Shown in pieces: positions 1-8,245 of a stretch of DNA of 64,000 nucleotides. The notes beneath the pieces were generated by a model, which had not been told where the DNA came from, did not search any database, and saw nothing but the letters and a program-made list of their open reading frames with translations. A program made the translations under genes and the position numbers. Within the stretch, counting starts at the first letter, position 1. The number at the start of each line of letters is the position of its first letter. This stretch comes from Floricoccus tropicus (GTDB lineage: Bacteria > Bacillota > Bacilli > Lactobacillales > Streptococcaceae): assembly GCF_001832905.1 (NCBI RefSeq), contig NZ_MKIR01000004.1, positions 62,001-126,000 on the forward strand, given 5' to 3'.

Positions 1-545
1 AAGGCGCCTGCTGTATTTATCATAAGATCATCGACATCGAAAAGTCGATATGGTCTTGGATATAGACCAAAGAGAGCTGAACGTTGGATGAGCTCAAATG
101 ATAGGGTCAGAAGGAAGCTATATATCAGTGTTGTGCTAAATTTTTTCTTAAAAAGATATGACATGTAAACACCGAAAGGCAACGTCAAAAGGAAATTGAA
201 AAATGGTTGGATAAAGGTCCAATGTTTAAGTGCTGGAACCCATGTTGATTTGTCTGATAGCACAAAGGGACTATATTCTTTGAAATATCTTACAAATTCA
301 AAAGGTTTGAGGTTTTGAACAGGTCCTGTCATATGCTCTACTTCTTCTCGACTGGGTAGAGGGAAGATAGTCATGGCATAAGCACAAATTATATATAAAA
401 CGAAGGAAAATGTAACCAAAAGTCGCCATGTACTCACACCTCCACGCTTGCGATACTGAATGATAAAGTATGGCAGAATCATAAGAAAGGCGGCTGCAAA
501 AAATATTAGAACACCCATCTGGATTGGTTGTAAATATATTCTCAT
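1..545 (-). CDS. VanZ-like membrane protein (3' end cut by window edge)
   Basis: The reading frame is open from an ATG at 545 to the window edge, so about 181 N-terminal codons are visible and the C-terminus is missing. A good Shine-Dalgarno (AGGAG) lies just upstream. The translation is hydrophobic, with several predicted membrane segments, and contains the VanZ-family stretches LTLSFELIQ and YRLFDVDDLMINT (positions about 10-110). VanZ-like proteins are small integral membrane proteins; VanZ itself gives low-level teicoplanin resistance, but most chromosomal homologues have no assigned function. The gene sits 8 bp downstream of the cupin regulator stop and may share its transcript. The family call is fairly secure; the function is not. 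Confidence 0.75.
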   Translation of the reverse strand, partial: MRIYLQPIQMGVLIFFAAAFLMILPYFIIQYRKRGGVSTWRLLVTFSFVLYIICAYAMTIFPLPSREEVEHMTGPVQNLKPFEFVRYFKEYSPFVLSDKSTWVPALKHWTFIQPFFNFLLTLPFGVYMSYLFKKKFSTTLIYSFLLTLSFELIQRSALFGLYPRPYRLFDVDDLMINTAGA

Positions 546-553
546 TTTTTCTC

Positions 554-1102
554 CTACTTATAATAAATAATTAAAACAAATTTGAGCAAATCACTACCAG
601 TATTTATGTAAGTATGTTCTTGGTTGGCATCAAAAGAAATTGCATCATCGGCTGCTAAATCATATTCCTTATCATCGATAACCATTTTCAAATTACCTTC
701 CAAGACCATTATATATTCTTCTGATTTTAAAGAATGCCCTACCGATTTATGTTCCTGACCAGCTTTGATTTCCATTTGGAAGAGCTCAAAAGTTCTTTGG
801 TTTGTATCACCATAATATAAATAAAGTGAAGCATTATCATCCAAATTTTGAAGAGATACTTGATCCTTCTTTATTATTGTTACTGTTTCAGCTTCTTCTT
901 CCTCAAATAATGCAGTGTAAGGAATATCAAGGCCACTACAAATCTTCCAAATAGTATTTATCGTAGGGTTTGTTTCACCATTCTCAATTTGAGAAAGCAT
1001 TCCTTTACTTATTCCCGAAAGTTCAGAAAGTCTAGCCATAGACATCTTCTTTTCTTTTCTAATTCTTTTCAGATTTTCTCCAATTACTTTATTAATATCC
1101 AA
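554..1102 (-). CDS. XRE-family regulator with C-terminal cupin domain
   Basis: The protein is about 182 aa: an N-terminal helix-turn-helix (roughly residues 8-62, including LSELSGISKGMLSQIENG) followed by a small cupin domain (about 110-178). This HTH-cupin architecture is typical of one-component regulators that sense a small metabolite. A longer ORF begins with ATG at 1141, but I prefer TTG at 1102: AGGGG lies seven bases upstream of it, and the extra 13 residues do not look like part of the HTH. It is divergent from azlCD, and this pairing is common in Firmicutes, so it probably controls the amino-acid exporter. The ligand is unknown. Confidence 0.8.
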   Translation of the reverse strand: MDINKVIGENLKRIRKEKKMSMARLSELSGISKGMLSQIENGETNPTINTIWKICSGLDIPYTALFEEEEAETVTIIKKDQVSLQNLDDNASLYLYYGDTNQRTFELFQMEIKAGQEHKSVGHSLKSEEYIMVLEGNLKMVIDDKEYDLAADDAISFDANQEHTYINTGSDLLKFVLIIYYK

Positions 1103-1166
1103 AACTTTTCCCCTAAACCATTGACATTTTTTTAATTTCAAATATAATAAACGATAAGTTTAATAT

Positions 1167-1215
1167 ATTGAACAAAAATACATATATACTTAATTATAAT
1201 TTTTTAATGTTCAAT
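1167..1215. promoter_or_regulatory. Paired inverted operator half-sites between regulator and azlC
   Basis: ATTGAACA at 1167-1174 and its exact reverse complement TGTTCAAT at 1208-1215 flank an AT-only core in the divergent intergenic region. The centres are 41 bp apart, close to four helical turns. This suits two sites for one dimeric regulator bound on the same DNA face, most simply the adjacent XRE-cupin protein. The binding protein is inferred. Confidence 0.5.
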
Positions 1216-1243
1216 TATCAAATAAATTTATACAAGGTAAACG

Positions 1244-1981
1244 ATGTATTGGAAATGGAGTTATTTCATAGAAATGAATAATAATTTAGATTATAAAACA
1301 GGTATTAAAGATACACTTCCAACAGTATTTGGCTTCATTGGTATTGCCATGGCATTTGGTGTAATCGGCAAGTCTGCAGGTCTTTCAACAGCACTAGTTG
1401 GCCTAATGTCACTCTTAGTCTATGCTGGTTCAGCTCAATTTATTACAGTTAGTATGCTTGCTGCTACAAGTCCAATCCTTCCCATCATCTTGTCAACATT
1501 TCTTGTAAATTCAAGAATGATTTTAATGAGTATGACTCTGGCACCATATTTCAAAGACGAGTCTCTTGGAAAAAACATTCTACTTGGAAGTCTCTTAACT
1601 GATGAGAGCTTTGGATTGGCTGTAAACAAGCTTAATTTTACAAATGATAAATTATCATTTTCTTGGCTAAATGCTTCTAATACTGTAGCCTACTTAACCT
1701 GGGTTATTTCGAGCATTTTAGGAGCGATTCTTGGAAACTTTATTAGTGATCCTAAAAAATTTGGCTTAGATTTTGCATTAGTTGCTATGTTCATAGGACT
1801 TTTATACTTACAAGTCTTATATGACAAAGGATTAAATAAAACTTTACAGTTGATTGTTATTGCAATCACTTTAGCTTTGACCTATCTCGGACTTATATTC
1901 CTACCAATAAATTTATTAATAATTGTAGTAACACTAATAACATGTGGAATCGGGGTACTTGTCAAAAATGCTTTCTTTTAA
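1244..1981 (+). CDS. azlC: AzlC family branched-chain amino acid exporter subunit
   Basis: This 245-aa polytopic membrane protein matches the AzlC family: an N-terminal DTLPTVFGFIGIAMAFGVIG-like stretch, then VYAGSAQF and the NSRMILMSMTLAPYF region, and a DESFGLA motif. AzlC and AzlD together form an exporter for branched-chain amino acids or their analogues (known from azaleucine resistance in Bacillus subtilis). The ATG at 1244 has AAGG six bases upstream; an in-frame ATG at 1274 is an alternative that would remove ten poorly conserved residues. It is followed directly by azlD and is divergent from the cupin regulator. Confidence 0.88.
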   Translation: MYWKWSYFIEMNNNLDYKTGIKDTLPTVFGFIGIAMAFGVIGKSAGLSTALVGLMSLLVYAGSAQFITVSMLAATSPILPIILSTFLVNSRMILMSMTLAPYFKDESLGKNILLGSLLTDESFGLAVNKLNFTNDKLSFSWLNASNTVAYLTWVISSILGAILGNFISDPKKFGLDFALVAMFIGLLYLQVLYDKGLNKTLQLIVIAITLALTYLGLIFLPINLLIIVVTLITCGIGVLVKNAFF

Positions 1982-2291
1982 TTACGTAATACTTACAATA
2001 ATCGGCTGTGCAGCAGTTACATGGCTTTCTCGAGTTCTCCCCTTTATTCTTTTGAAAAAGTTTAATTTACCAAAAACAGTCAATGAATTTTTATCATTTG
2101 TACCGATTGTCATTATGTCAGCACTTTGGTTCAGTCATCTTTTCATTTCAAATACTGGACACCTTCCAGATATAAATTATGAGTATCTTATTGCGTCAGC
2201 ACCCACAGTACTAAGCGCTGCCATTACTAAAAATCTTCTAGTAATTGTTTTAGTTGGTATGCTTTCTCTTGCACTACTACGATTTATATAA
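1968..2291 (+). CDS. azlD: AzlD family branched-chain amino acid exporter subunit
   Basis: AzlD is a small membrane protein of about 107 aa with three to four hydrophobic segments and the family-typical TWLSRVLPFILLKK and FVPIVIMSALWF stretches. I chose ATG at 1968, which overlaps the azlC stop by 14 bp and has GGGG at 1954-1957; the upstream in-frame ATG at 1944 has no ribosome binding site. The overlap implies translational coupling with azlC. A strong hairpin follows the stop codon immediately, closing the operon. Confidence 0.87.
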   Translation: MLSFNYVILTIIGCAAVTWLSRVLPFILLKKFNLPKTVNEFLSFVPIVIMSALWFSHLFISNTGHLPDINYEYLIASAPTVLSAAITKNLLVIVLVGMLSLALLRFI

Positions 2292-2330
2292 AAAGAGTTC
2301 TTATTCGTCTTCAGAATAAGAACTCTTTTT
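2290..2330. terminator. Bidirectional rho-independent terminator after azlD
   Basis: A perfect 17-bp stem (2290-2306 pairing with 2314-2330) with a 7-nt loop is flanked by A and T runs on both sides. It can stop azlCD transcripts from the left and the permease-remnant strand from the right. Confidence 0.9.
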
Positions 2331-2357
2331 ATATTAACTTGTTTTTGAAGTCATCAA

Positions 2358-2524
2358 CGCTCAACAATATTATAATAAACTCTAGAAGTAACTTTGTAGA
2401 CTAAGAAATAGATTATTACAACAGATAAAATCGTAATCATGCTTACAATTATCACAACTTTAATTTCTTCTACACCAAATAATACAATTAACATATTTAT
2501 CATTTTGAATACAAATGTGAAGTG
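2358..2524 (-). pseudogene. 3' remnant of a Bce-type ABC permease gene
   Basis: These 167 bp repeat the last part of the neighbouring permease gene (2611-2777) with six mismatches, about 96% identity. Read on the minus strand the frame is intact and gives the same C-terminus (ending VYYNIVER, then TGA), but nothing encodes the rest of the protein. It ends abruptly at a dyad (2527-2561), with no start codon or ribosome binding site upstream. It is best explained as the leftover of a fourth tandem permease deleted by recombination, or as a partial duplication. Confidence 0.85.
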
Positions 2525-2526
2525 CG

Positions 2527-2561
2527 ATGAAACTTACAAGCTATGCTTGTTCTAGTTTCAT
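2527..2561. repeat. Two-step dyad at the permease duplication junction
   Basis: ATGAAACT (2527-2534) pairs with AGTTTCAT (2554-2561), and inside it ACAAGC (2536-2541) pairs with GCTTGT (2545-2550) around a 3-nt loop. No T run follows on either strand, so it is not an obvious terminator. It lies exactly between the truncated permease copy and the 3' flank of the intact one. Confidence 0.6.
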
Positions 2562-2606
2562 GGACATCGGAGCTGGGTAAATTTAAGTTACTAAGATATT
2601 GATTCC

Positions 2607-4661
2607 CTATCGCTCAACAATATTATAATAAACTCTTGAGGTAACTTTGTAGACTAAGAAATAGATTATTACAACAGATAAAATCGTAATCATGCTTACA
2701 ATTATCACAACTTTAATTTCTTCTACACCAAATAATACAATTAACATATTTATCATTTTAAATGCAAAAGCGAAGTGAACTACTGCTAATAGTAATGGTA
2801 AAAAGAATACTGTGATAATCTGACTTTTAATAGTTTGTGCTACTTCCTTCTTAGATAAGCCAACTTCTTGTAATATTTTATAAGTTCTCTTATCCTCTAT
2901 TCCTTCAGAAACTTGTTTATAATAAATTATCAATGCTGCTCCTAGAATAAATGTCATTCCCAAAATAAAACCGATAAATAGTGCACCTGACATTTCTTCT
3001 TTCATTTGATCACTATATTCTTTTTTATTCCTAAAAGAAACACCAAAAGATTTCATTTGATATTTTTCACGAATTTTATCTTTTTCTAATAAATCTAATT
3101 TTTCAAAATCAGGATCATCAAGCTTCAATTCTTTTGCAATTTTTTCACTTCGCTCATTCATGTTAGAAGTAACTTCTTGAGAAAACTCATCATATTGATC
3201 TTGATTTTCTAAATCGAGACTTACTAAAATTCTCTTTTGCCCTCCATTAACAGTAGATTCTCCATTAATTTTTTTTGAAACTTTTTCAAGTTGTTTTTGA
3301 TTTGAGAATATTAATAACACTGAATCTCCCTTACCAACAGGTAAAGTATCCATTTTTTCAATTCTATCTTTTACAGTGTAATTCTCTCCGTATAAGTTTA
3401 TATCTTCAAGAGAGCATTCTTCATCTACCAATATTTCATTATCACTTATTTCTGGAATATTAGTGAAGCCATTATTAATAAGATCTTCTCGGGATAACAT
3501 AGTAACATAAATCATTGGGTCTGAATAAGAAAGTTCTTGATTTTCTTTCAATGTTATATGTTTATCTTTTAATTTTCCATTTTCTAATATGTATAATTCA
3601 GAGAAAATATTCATATCATGCTTTGAAACAGATGTGTTTTCAACAATATTTTTTACTTCTTGAGAAGGGTTTTCACCCATATAATCAAAATATAATATTG
3701 TATTTTGAGGGAATTCTTTATTAACAACACCTTCAGTACCAAAATATAAACCTGTTGTTGTTGCAAGTGTTACAAAACTCATGGAAAGTAAGATTGTAAT
3801 ATTAGCAAGTCCTACTGCATTTTGTTTCATCCTATAAAGCATTGAAGAAATTTTTATAAAGTTTTTTGGCTTATAATAATAGTTTTTATTAGCTTTTTCT
3901 CTCTTTAATACAAAAATTGTAAAGCTTAAGAAAAACATATAGGTTCCAAATATTACTAATAAAACAGCAATAAAAAATTTATAAAGTAAATCTGCCCTCA
4001 CCTCATTCATTGTTACAGCAATATAATAACCTGCAAGTAAACTTATTGTACCTAAAAGGGCTAAAATAAAACTACCTTTAGGCTCATGTTCCCCTTTACT
4101 CTGATCATGCATCAGACTAATTGAAGAATTTTTTAAAACTGTGACACTTAATATTACTAAAAGTAAAAGATAGATAGCAACAAATAGAAAAGAAATTATC
4201 AGAATAGCTGGAATTGATATCGTTAAACTAAAATGACTATCACCTAATAAATTTGAATAAAGTAAAAATGCAAATTTAGAAAAAATAACTCCGACAATTG
4301 TACCTACTGAAATTGTAATAAATAATAGTATCAATAGTTCATTAAAGGCAACTTGAGTTATTTGCGTTTTCCCCAAACCCAAAACTTGGTAAAGACCGAA
4401 TTCTGTTGATCTTTGTTTTAAAAGAAAGCGATAACTATATACTAAAATTATTACTGTAAATATCGCTATAACGATTAAACCAAATCCTGTTAATGCTTTG
4501 GTAGTTCTCACACCTTTTTCCATTTTATCAATGCTTGGGCTAAGCATTATTGTTGCAAGAATTATATTTATAACAAACATGACGACACTTGATAAGATGA
4601 ATGGTGCAAATGAAGAAAACGATTTTCTCAGATTTCTCCAAGCAAGTTTTGCATAAAACAT
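2607..4661 (-). CDS. Bce/Yxd-type ABC transporter permease (third intact copy)
   Basis: This 684-aa FtsX-type permease has the BceB/YxdM layout: an N-terminal TM (about 18-40), paired TMs up to about residue 300, a large extracellular loop (about 310-545) and three C-terminal TMs. Such permeases, with a small ATPase, recognise cell-wall-active peptide antibiotics and their lipid II-cycle targets, giving resistance or signalling to a histidine kinase. The start abuts the ATPase stop, and its ribosome binding site lies inside the ATPase C-terminal codons. It is the most divergent of the three permeases here. About 48 bp of 3' flank (2563-2610) matches the flank of the 6104-8107 permease, a sign of tandem duplication. 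The substrate is unknown. Confidence 0.87.
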   Translation of the reverse strand: MFYAKLAWRNLRKSFSSFAPFILSSVVMFVINIILATIMLSPSIDKMEKGVRTTKALTGFGLIVIAIFTVIILVYSYRFLLKQRSTEFGLYQVLGLGKTQITQVAFNELLILLFITISVGTIVGVIFSKFAFLLYSNLLGDSHFSLTISIPAILIISFLFVAIYLLLLVILSVTVLKNSSISLMHDQSKGEHEPKGSFILALLGTISLLAGYYIAVTMNEVRADLLYKFFIAVLLVIFGTYMFFLSFTIFVLKREKANKNYYYKPKNFIKISSMLYRMKQNAVGLANITILLSMSFVTLATTTGLYFGTEGVVNKEFPQNTILYFDYMGENPSQEVKNIVENTSVSKHDMNIFSELYILENGKLKDKHITLKENQELSYSDPMIYVTMLSREDLINNGFTNIPEISDNEILVDEECSLEDINLYGENYTVKDRIEKMDTLPVGKGDSVLLIFSNQKQLEKVSKKINGESTVNGGQKRILVSLDLENQDQYDEFSQEVTSNMNERSEKIAKELKLDDPDFEKLDLLEKDKIREKYQMKSFGVSFRNKKEYSDQMKEEMSGALFIGFILGMTFILGAALIIYYKQVSEGIEDKRTYKILQEVGLSKKEVAQTIKSQIITVFFLPLLLAVVHFAFAFKMINMLIVLFGVEEIKVVIIVSMITILSVVIIYFLVYKVTSRVYYNIVER

Positions 4662-5414
4662 CTATACACCTCCTAAAAGTCCTGACAGAGTTAAGTTTAT
4701 TTCCTTATTAAACTCAGTAGATGTTTTATTTGCTCGGTATAGTTGGTGAAATATTTGCCCATCTTTAATAAATAGGATTCTTTTAGCATGACTTGCAACA
4801 AGACTTGAATGGGTAACCATAAGGATTGTCTGGCCATCCTCACTTATGTCTTCAAATAAGTCTAGAAGATCTTCTGAATTTTTGAAATCAAGAGCTGCTG
4901 TTGGTTCATCAGCAAGTACAAGTTTAGGACTTGTTATCAAAGCACGTGCAATTGCCACTCTTTGCTTTTGTCCTCCCGATAATTCAAAAGGTTGCTTATT
5001 AAGTAAATCCTCAATATTTAACTTAGGTGCTAGAAGCGAAAGTCTTTTTTCCATTTCTTCGACTTTTGAACGATTTAATACTAATGGTAAGAAGATGTTA
5101 TCACGAACCGATAAGGTATCAAGTAAGTTAAAATCTTGAAAGACAAATCCTAGATGTTGACGTCTATATTCCGCAAGATTTTGTTCCTTAATTTTAGTAA
5201 TATCCTCATCATTTAAGTATACTTGTCCATTGCTTGGTTTTTCAAGTGTAGCAAGAATATTCAGCAAAGTAGTTTTCCCAGAACCCGATTCCCCCATAAT
5301 TGCAATGTATTCACCTTCTTTAACGACAAAGTTTATGTCACGAAGAGCCATTGTTTCTTCTTTTGAAAAACGGGTTTTAAATATTTTTTGCAAATGATTA
5401 ACTTCTAGTAACAT
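4662..5414 (-). CDS. Bce/Yxd-type ABC transporter ATPase (second module)
   Basis: This 250-aa ABC ATPase of the LolD/BceA class has Walker A GESGSGKTT (41-49), Q-loop at FQDFN (91-95), signature LSGGQ (144-148) and Walker B LVLADEP (164-170), followed by TAALD. It should energise the permease encoded immediately downstream. Its last codons (LLGGV) contain the AGGAGGT that serves as ribosome binding site for the permease, so the two genes are tightly coupled. It is closely similar to the ATPase at 10253-11005, so the modules are paralogous. Confidence 0.92.
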   Translation of the reverse strand: MLLEVNHLQKIFKTRFSKEETMALRDINFVVKEGEYIAIMGESGSGKTTLLNILATLEKPSNGQVYLNDEDITKIKEQNLAEYRRQHLGFVFQDFNLLDTLSVRDNIFLPLVLNRSKVEEMEKRLSLLAPKLNIEDLLNKQPFELSGGQKQRVAIARALITSPKLVLADEPTAALDFKNSEDLLDLFEDISEDGQTILMVTHSSLVASHAKRILFIKDGQIFHQLYRANKTSTEFNKEINLTLSGLLGGV

Positions 5415-5436
5415 AAATTCTCCTTATTATTAACTA

Positions 5437-5862
5437 CTATTTTTTTAGTTCTTCTCTAATTTTTTTTGGAACTTCCTTTTCTTTAATAATTTTATAACCA
5501 AGTGATTCACCATTTTTTCTTATTACTTTTACAGTAAACCAATCACCATCTTTCACTTCCTCATTTTCACTATCTTTTGGTCCTGCAAATAGTTGTACGT
5601 CATAAGTAGAGCTACCATCTTTTTCACTAACCATTTTTTGATTCTTATAAGTCTTTTTTATATAACTTTTAATAGTTTTATTACCTTTTTCATCTTCATC
5701 TACAAATTCTTCTTTTTCTTCAGTGATGTCTCCTTTTATAAGTCCATAATAAATTTTATAGTCTCTCGTATTTGCATTAGCACGATATATTTTATAGGAA
5801 TATACACCTGCTCCAACAATTATAAACAATCCAATGACCGCAGCTGCAATTATTTTTTTCAT
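5437..5862 (-). CDS. YxeA-like membrane-anchored protein of the second Bce module
   Basis: This 141-aa protein has one N-terminal hydrophobic segment (about 4-22), then a charged, probably extracellular domain. By position it is the equivalent of YxeA (DUF1093), which accompanies the yxdLM ABC genes in Bacillus, and a DGDWFTVKV stretch resembles the DAWIKVTY region of the copy at 11042-11386. It is longer and more divergent than typical YxeA, so the family call rests partly on context. It is the first gene of the unit and has AGGAG before the ATG. The role of YxeA proteins is not established. Confidence 0.65.
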   Translation of the reverse strand: MKKIIAAAVIGLFIIVGAGVYSYKIYRANANTRDYKIYYGLIKGDITEEKEEFVDEDEKGNKTIKSYIKKTYKNQKMVSEKDGSSTYDVQLFAGPKDSENEEVKDGDWFTVKVIRKNGESLGYKIIKEKEVPKKIREELKK

Positions 5863-5913
5863 AATTTACTCCTTTTTTGTCCTAAAATAGTTTTTCTTTT
5901 CTTCTTTACTATT

Positions 5914-5977
5914 ATTATACAATCTAGGCAATAAATTATTTCTGACACTTTGTAAGAGTTTTCTTACAATTTTGTCA
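5914..5977 (-). promoter_or_regulatory. Bce-type response-regulator box and promoter, second module
   Basis: On the minus strand TGACA-N4-TGTAA (5964-5977) matches the BceR-type consensus TNACA-N4-TGTAA. A second half-site TGTCAG (5942-5947) starts exactly 21 bp after the first TGTAA start. The -10 TATAAT (5914-5919) follows 44 nt after the box, and there is no good -35. This is the architecture of an activator-dependent promoter, and it is shared with 8138-8200 and 11456-11518. Confidence 0.75.
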
Positions 5978-5983
5978 GAATAT

Positions 5984-6020
5984 AAAAATCACCCTTACAT
6001 ATTTGTAAAGATGATTTTTT
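5984..6020 (-). terminator. Terminator after the solo permease, containing a TTACA-N4-TGTAA core
   Basis: AAAAATCA (5984-5991) pairs with TGATTTTT (6012-6019), with an inner stem TTACA/TGTAA (5995-6008) around a 4-nt loop and a T run on the minus strand. It would end the transcript of the permease at 6104-8107. The inner stem is also a perfect match to the Bce-type regulator consensus. Confidence 0.7.
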
Positions 6021-6103
6021 TGATATTTGAACTTGCCTATTTATAGGTTTAGTGAAATCGACATCGGAGCTAAGTAAACTTAATTTACTAAGATATTAAT
6101 TCC

Positions 6104-8107
6104 CTATCTCTCAACAATATTATAATAAACCTTTGAAGTAAGCTTATAAATCAAGAAGTAAATTCCAGTTATGACAAAAATTGTTAAAACACTAACTATA
6201 AAAATTTGTCCACCGTTAGAAATACTAAATATTAGAAGTAATTTTTTTATCAGGATGAAGGCAAAGGCGAAGTGGACTACTGCCATCATTATCGGCATAA
6301 AGAATACCATCATAACCTGGCTCTTGATTGTTTGTGCTACTTCATTTTTAGACAGTCCAACTTCTTGTAGAATTTTATAACTACGTTTATCTTGTGCACC
6401 TTCTGAGACTTGCTTGTAATAGATAATTAAACCAGCACCCAAAATAAATGTTAACCCCATAGTGAAACCAATAAAGAGGAAGCTTCCAGTAAATTCCTTC
6501 ATCACTGAGGTCATTTCTGCTTTTGAAACTGTATTTTCATATGCACTATTTGAAACTTCATTATTTTTTATTGAAAGAGAAAGATTTTCATCAAGCTGCT
6601 TACTAAATTTTTCAAGTTCCTTATCTTCAAGATTAAAGTAGGCGTTCGTATTGATTGTCATATCAGAATTAGATTGATTCCCATCCTTTTTCCCTGCTTG
6701 ATTATATATGCTAACATATTTTTCCATTTCAGTTTTATTAGGAAAAATAATATAGAAAATTTTAATTCCCGAAAGTTCATTAGTTACGTTTTTCAGGTCT
6801 TTTATTACATCCTTAACCACAAGTTTTTGCCCCATCCAATTTACAGACTTGGCAGAGGTTTTCCCATTTGGTGAACCAATTATCACTTCGTTACCAGAAA
6901 TATCAGCAAGAGAATCATTCCCAATCTTAACTAGATCTTCTCGGTTAAGAATTTTGACCCCAGAATAATCTATTTTCAAGTCTTTAGCATCCGAACGTTC
7001 AATCTTAATTTTCTCATCAGAAGGATTGATTCTTGCAATTTTATTTGCTGAACTGTAAGTTATGTCAATCTTAGGATTTGCTGCTGTATCAGAAATAAGC
7101 GACTCAGCTTTTTCTTTAGAGACACCTGAGAGCGTAGCTGATACTGTAGTATTATCTGGGAAGGTTTGCTTGATAACATCCTTGACACCCGTGTGGAGGG
7201 CTACAGTGACTGCAAGGGTTACAAAAGTCATTGAGACCAAGACGGTGATATTAGCAAGACCCACTGCATTTTGCTTCATCCGATAGAGCATTGAGCTTAT
7301 AGTGATAAAGTGCTTTGATTGGTAATAATATTTTTTGTTAGCTTTTTGGTGCTTTAAGAGCCAAATAGTAAAGCTGATGTAAAAAAGATAAGTACCAACT
7401 ATTACTAAAGCTACTGCTAGGAAGAATTTTGTCAAAGCATCAATAGGGTTTTGGACAGTCACTGCAATGTAATAACCAAGACCAAGCAAGATAACACTTA
7501 AAATAGCAAAAATAATATTAGCTTTCGGTTCTCGTTCACCTTGACTTTCTTCTTTAAGAAGACTTAAAGATGAGTTTCTTCTTATGGTGTTATTACTTAT
7601 GATTATGAGTAGAATAAAAATTATTAAGAAAAAAATTGAAACTACGAGAATTGGCTGAAATGAAAACTCAAGACCAAAATAATTACCACCAATTAACTTC
7701 ACAAGTATTAAAAAGAGAAATTTAGATAGGGCAAATCCAGCTACTGTGCCGATTGCTATTGTAGCGATCAATAAGATTATTAACTCATAAAATGATATAC
7801 GAGCAATCTGCGACTTAGATAGTCCAAGAATCTCATAAAGACCAAATTCTTTAGTTCTTTGCTTGAGTAAGAATCGATAACTATAAACTAAAATTACTAC
7901 AGCAAATAGGGATATGATGAAAAATCCAATTGCCATAAAAACTTTTGTAGTTCCAGCTCCTTGTTTTAATTTATCAATTGATGGACTAAATACAATTGAA
8001 GCAAGTATTAAATCCATTACAAACATTACTGTTGATGCCAAAATAAATGGTGCAAAATTAGAAAATGATTTTCTAACATTATTTATTGCGAGTTTTAGGT
8101 AAAACAT
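6104..8107 (-). CDS. Bce/Yxd-type ABC permease expressed as a single-gene unit
   Basis: This protein of about 667 aa has the BceB/YxdM architecture: ten predicted TMs, an extracellular domain of roughly 230 residues between TM7 and TM8, and the conserved KQRTKEFGLYEILGLSK cytoplasmic loop. I set the start at the ATG at 8107 (MFYLKL), which has AGGAG nearby and aligns with the other permeases; a longer frame reaches 8146 without support. It is clearly closer to the 8246-10252 permease than to the 2607-4661 one. It has no ATPase of its own, but carries its own promoter and operator, so it presumably borrows one of the neighbouring ATPases or acts only as a sensor. Confidence 0.87.
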   Translation of the reverse strand: MFYLKLAINNVRKSFSNFAPFILASTVMFVMDLILASIVFSPSIDKLKQGAGTTKVFMAIGFFIISLFAVVILVYSYRFLLKQRTKEFGLYEILGLSKSQIARISFYELIILLIATIAIGTVAGFALSKFLFLILVKLIGGNYFGLEFSFQPILVVSIFFLIIFILLIIISNNTIRRNSSLSLLKEESQGEREPKANIIFAILSVILLGLGYYIAVTVQNPIDALTKFFLAVALVIVGTYLFYISFTIWLLKHQKANKKYYYQSKHFITISSMLYRMKQNAVGLANITVLVSMTFVTLAVTVALHTGVKDVIKQTFPDNTTVSATLSGVSKEKAESLISDTAANPKIDITYSSANKIARINPSDEKIKIERSDAKDLKIDYSGVKILNREDLVKIGNDSLADISGNEVIIGSPNGKTSAKSVNWMGQKLVVKDVIKDLKNVTNELSGIKIFYIIFPNKTEMEKYVSIYNQAGKKDGNQSNSDMTINTNAYFNLEDKELEKFSKQLDENLSLSIKNNEVSNSAYENTVSKAEMTSVMKEFTGSFLFIGFTMGLTFILGAGLIIYYKQVSEGAQDKRSYKILQEVGLSKNEVAQTIKSQVMMVFFMPIMMAVVHFAFAFILIKKLLLIFSISNGGQIFIVSVLTIFVITGIYFLIYKLTSKVYYNIVER

Positions 8108-8137
8108 TCTTTGTCTCCTTATTAATTCATTAATAAA

Positions 8138-8200
8138 AGTATACAACTCTCAAAGCTTATATTTCTGACACTATTAACTCCTATTCTTACAATTTAGTAA
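8138..8200 (-). promoter_or_regulatory. Bce-type response-regulator box and promoter of the solo permease
   Basis: On the minus strand TTACT-N4-TGTAA (8187-8200) differs by one base from TNACA-N4-TGTAA. TGTCAG (8165-8170) lies at the same 21-bp offset as in the second module, and the -10 TATACT (8138-8143) follows the box after 43 nt. The shared AGTGTCAGAAATA block with the 5914-5977 promoter supports common control. Confidence 0.72.
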
Positions 8201-8203
8201 GAA

Positions 8204-8230
8204 AGAAAAAAGCCCATCAACTAATGGACT
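8204..8230 (-). terminator. Terminator after the first-module permease
   Basis: On the minus strand AGTCCAT (8224-8230) pairs with ATGGGCT (8211-8217), including one G-U pair, and is followed by six Ts. It sits directly upstream of the next unit's regulator box. Confidence 0.75.
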
Positions 8231-8245
8231 AATTTTCAAACCATA

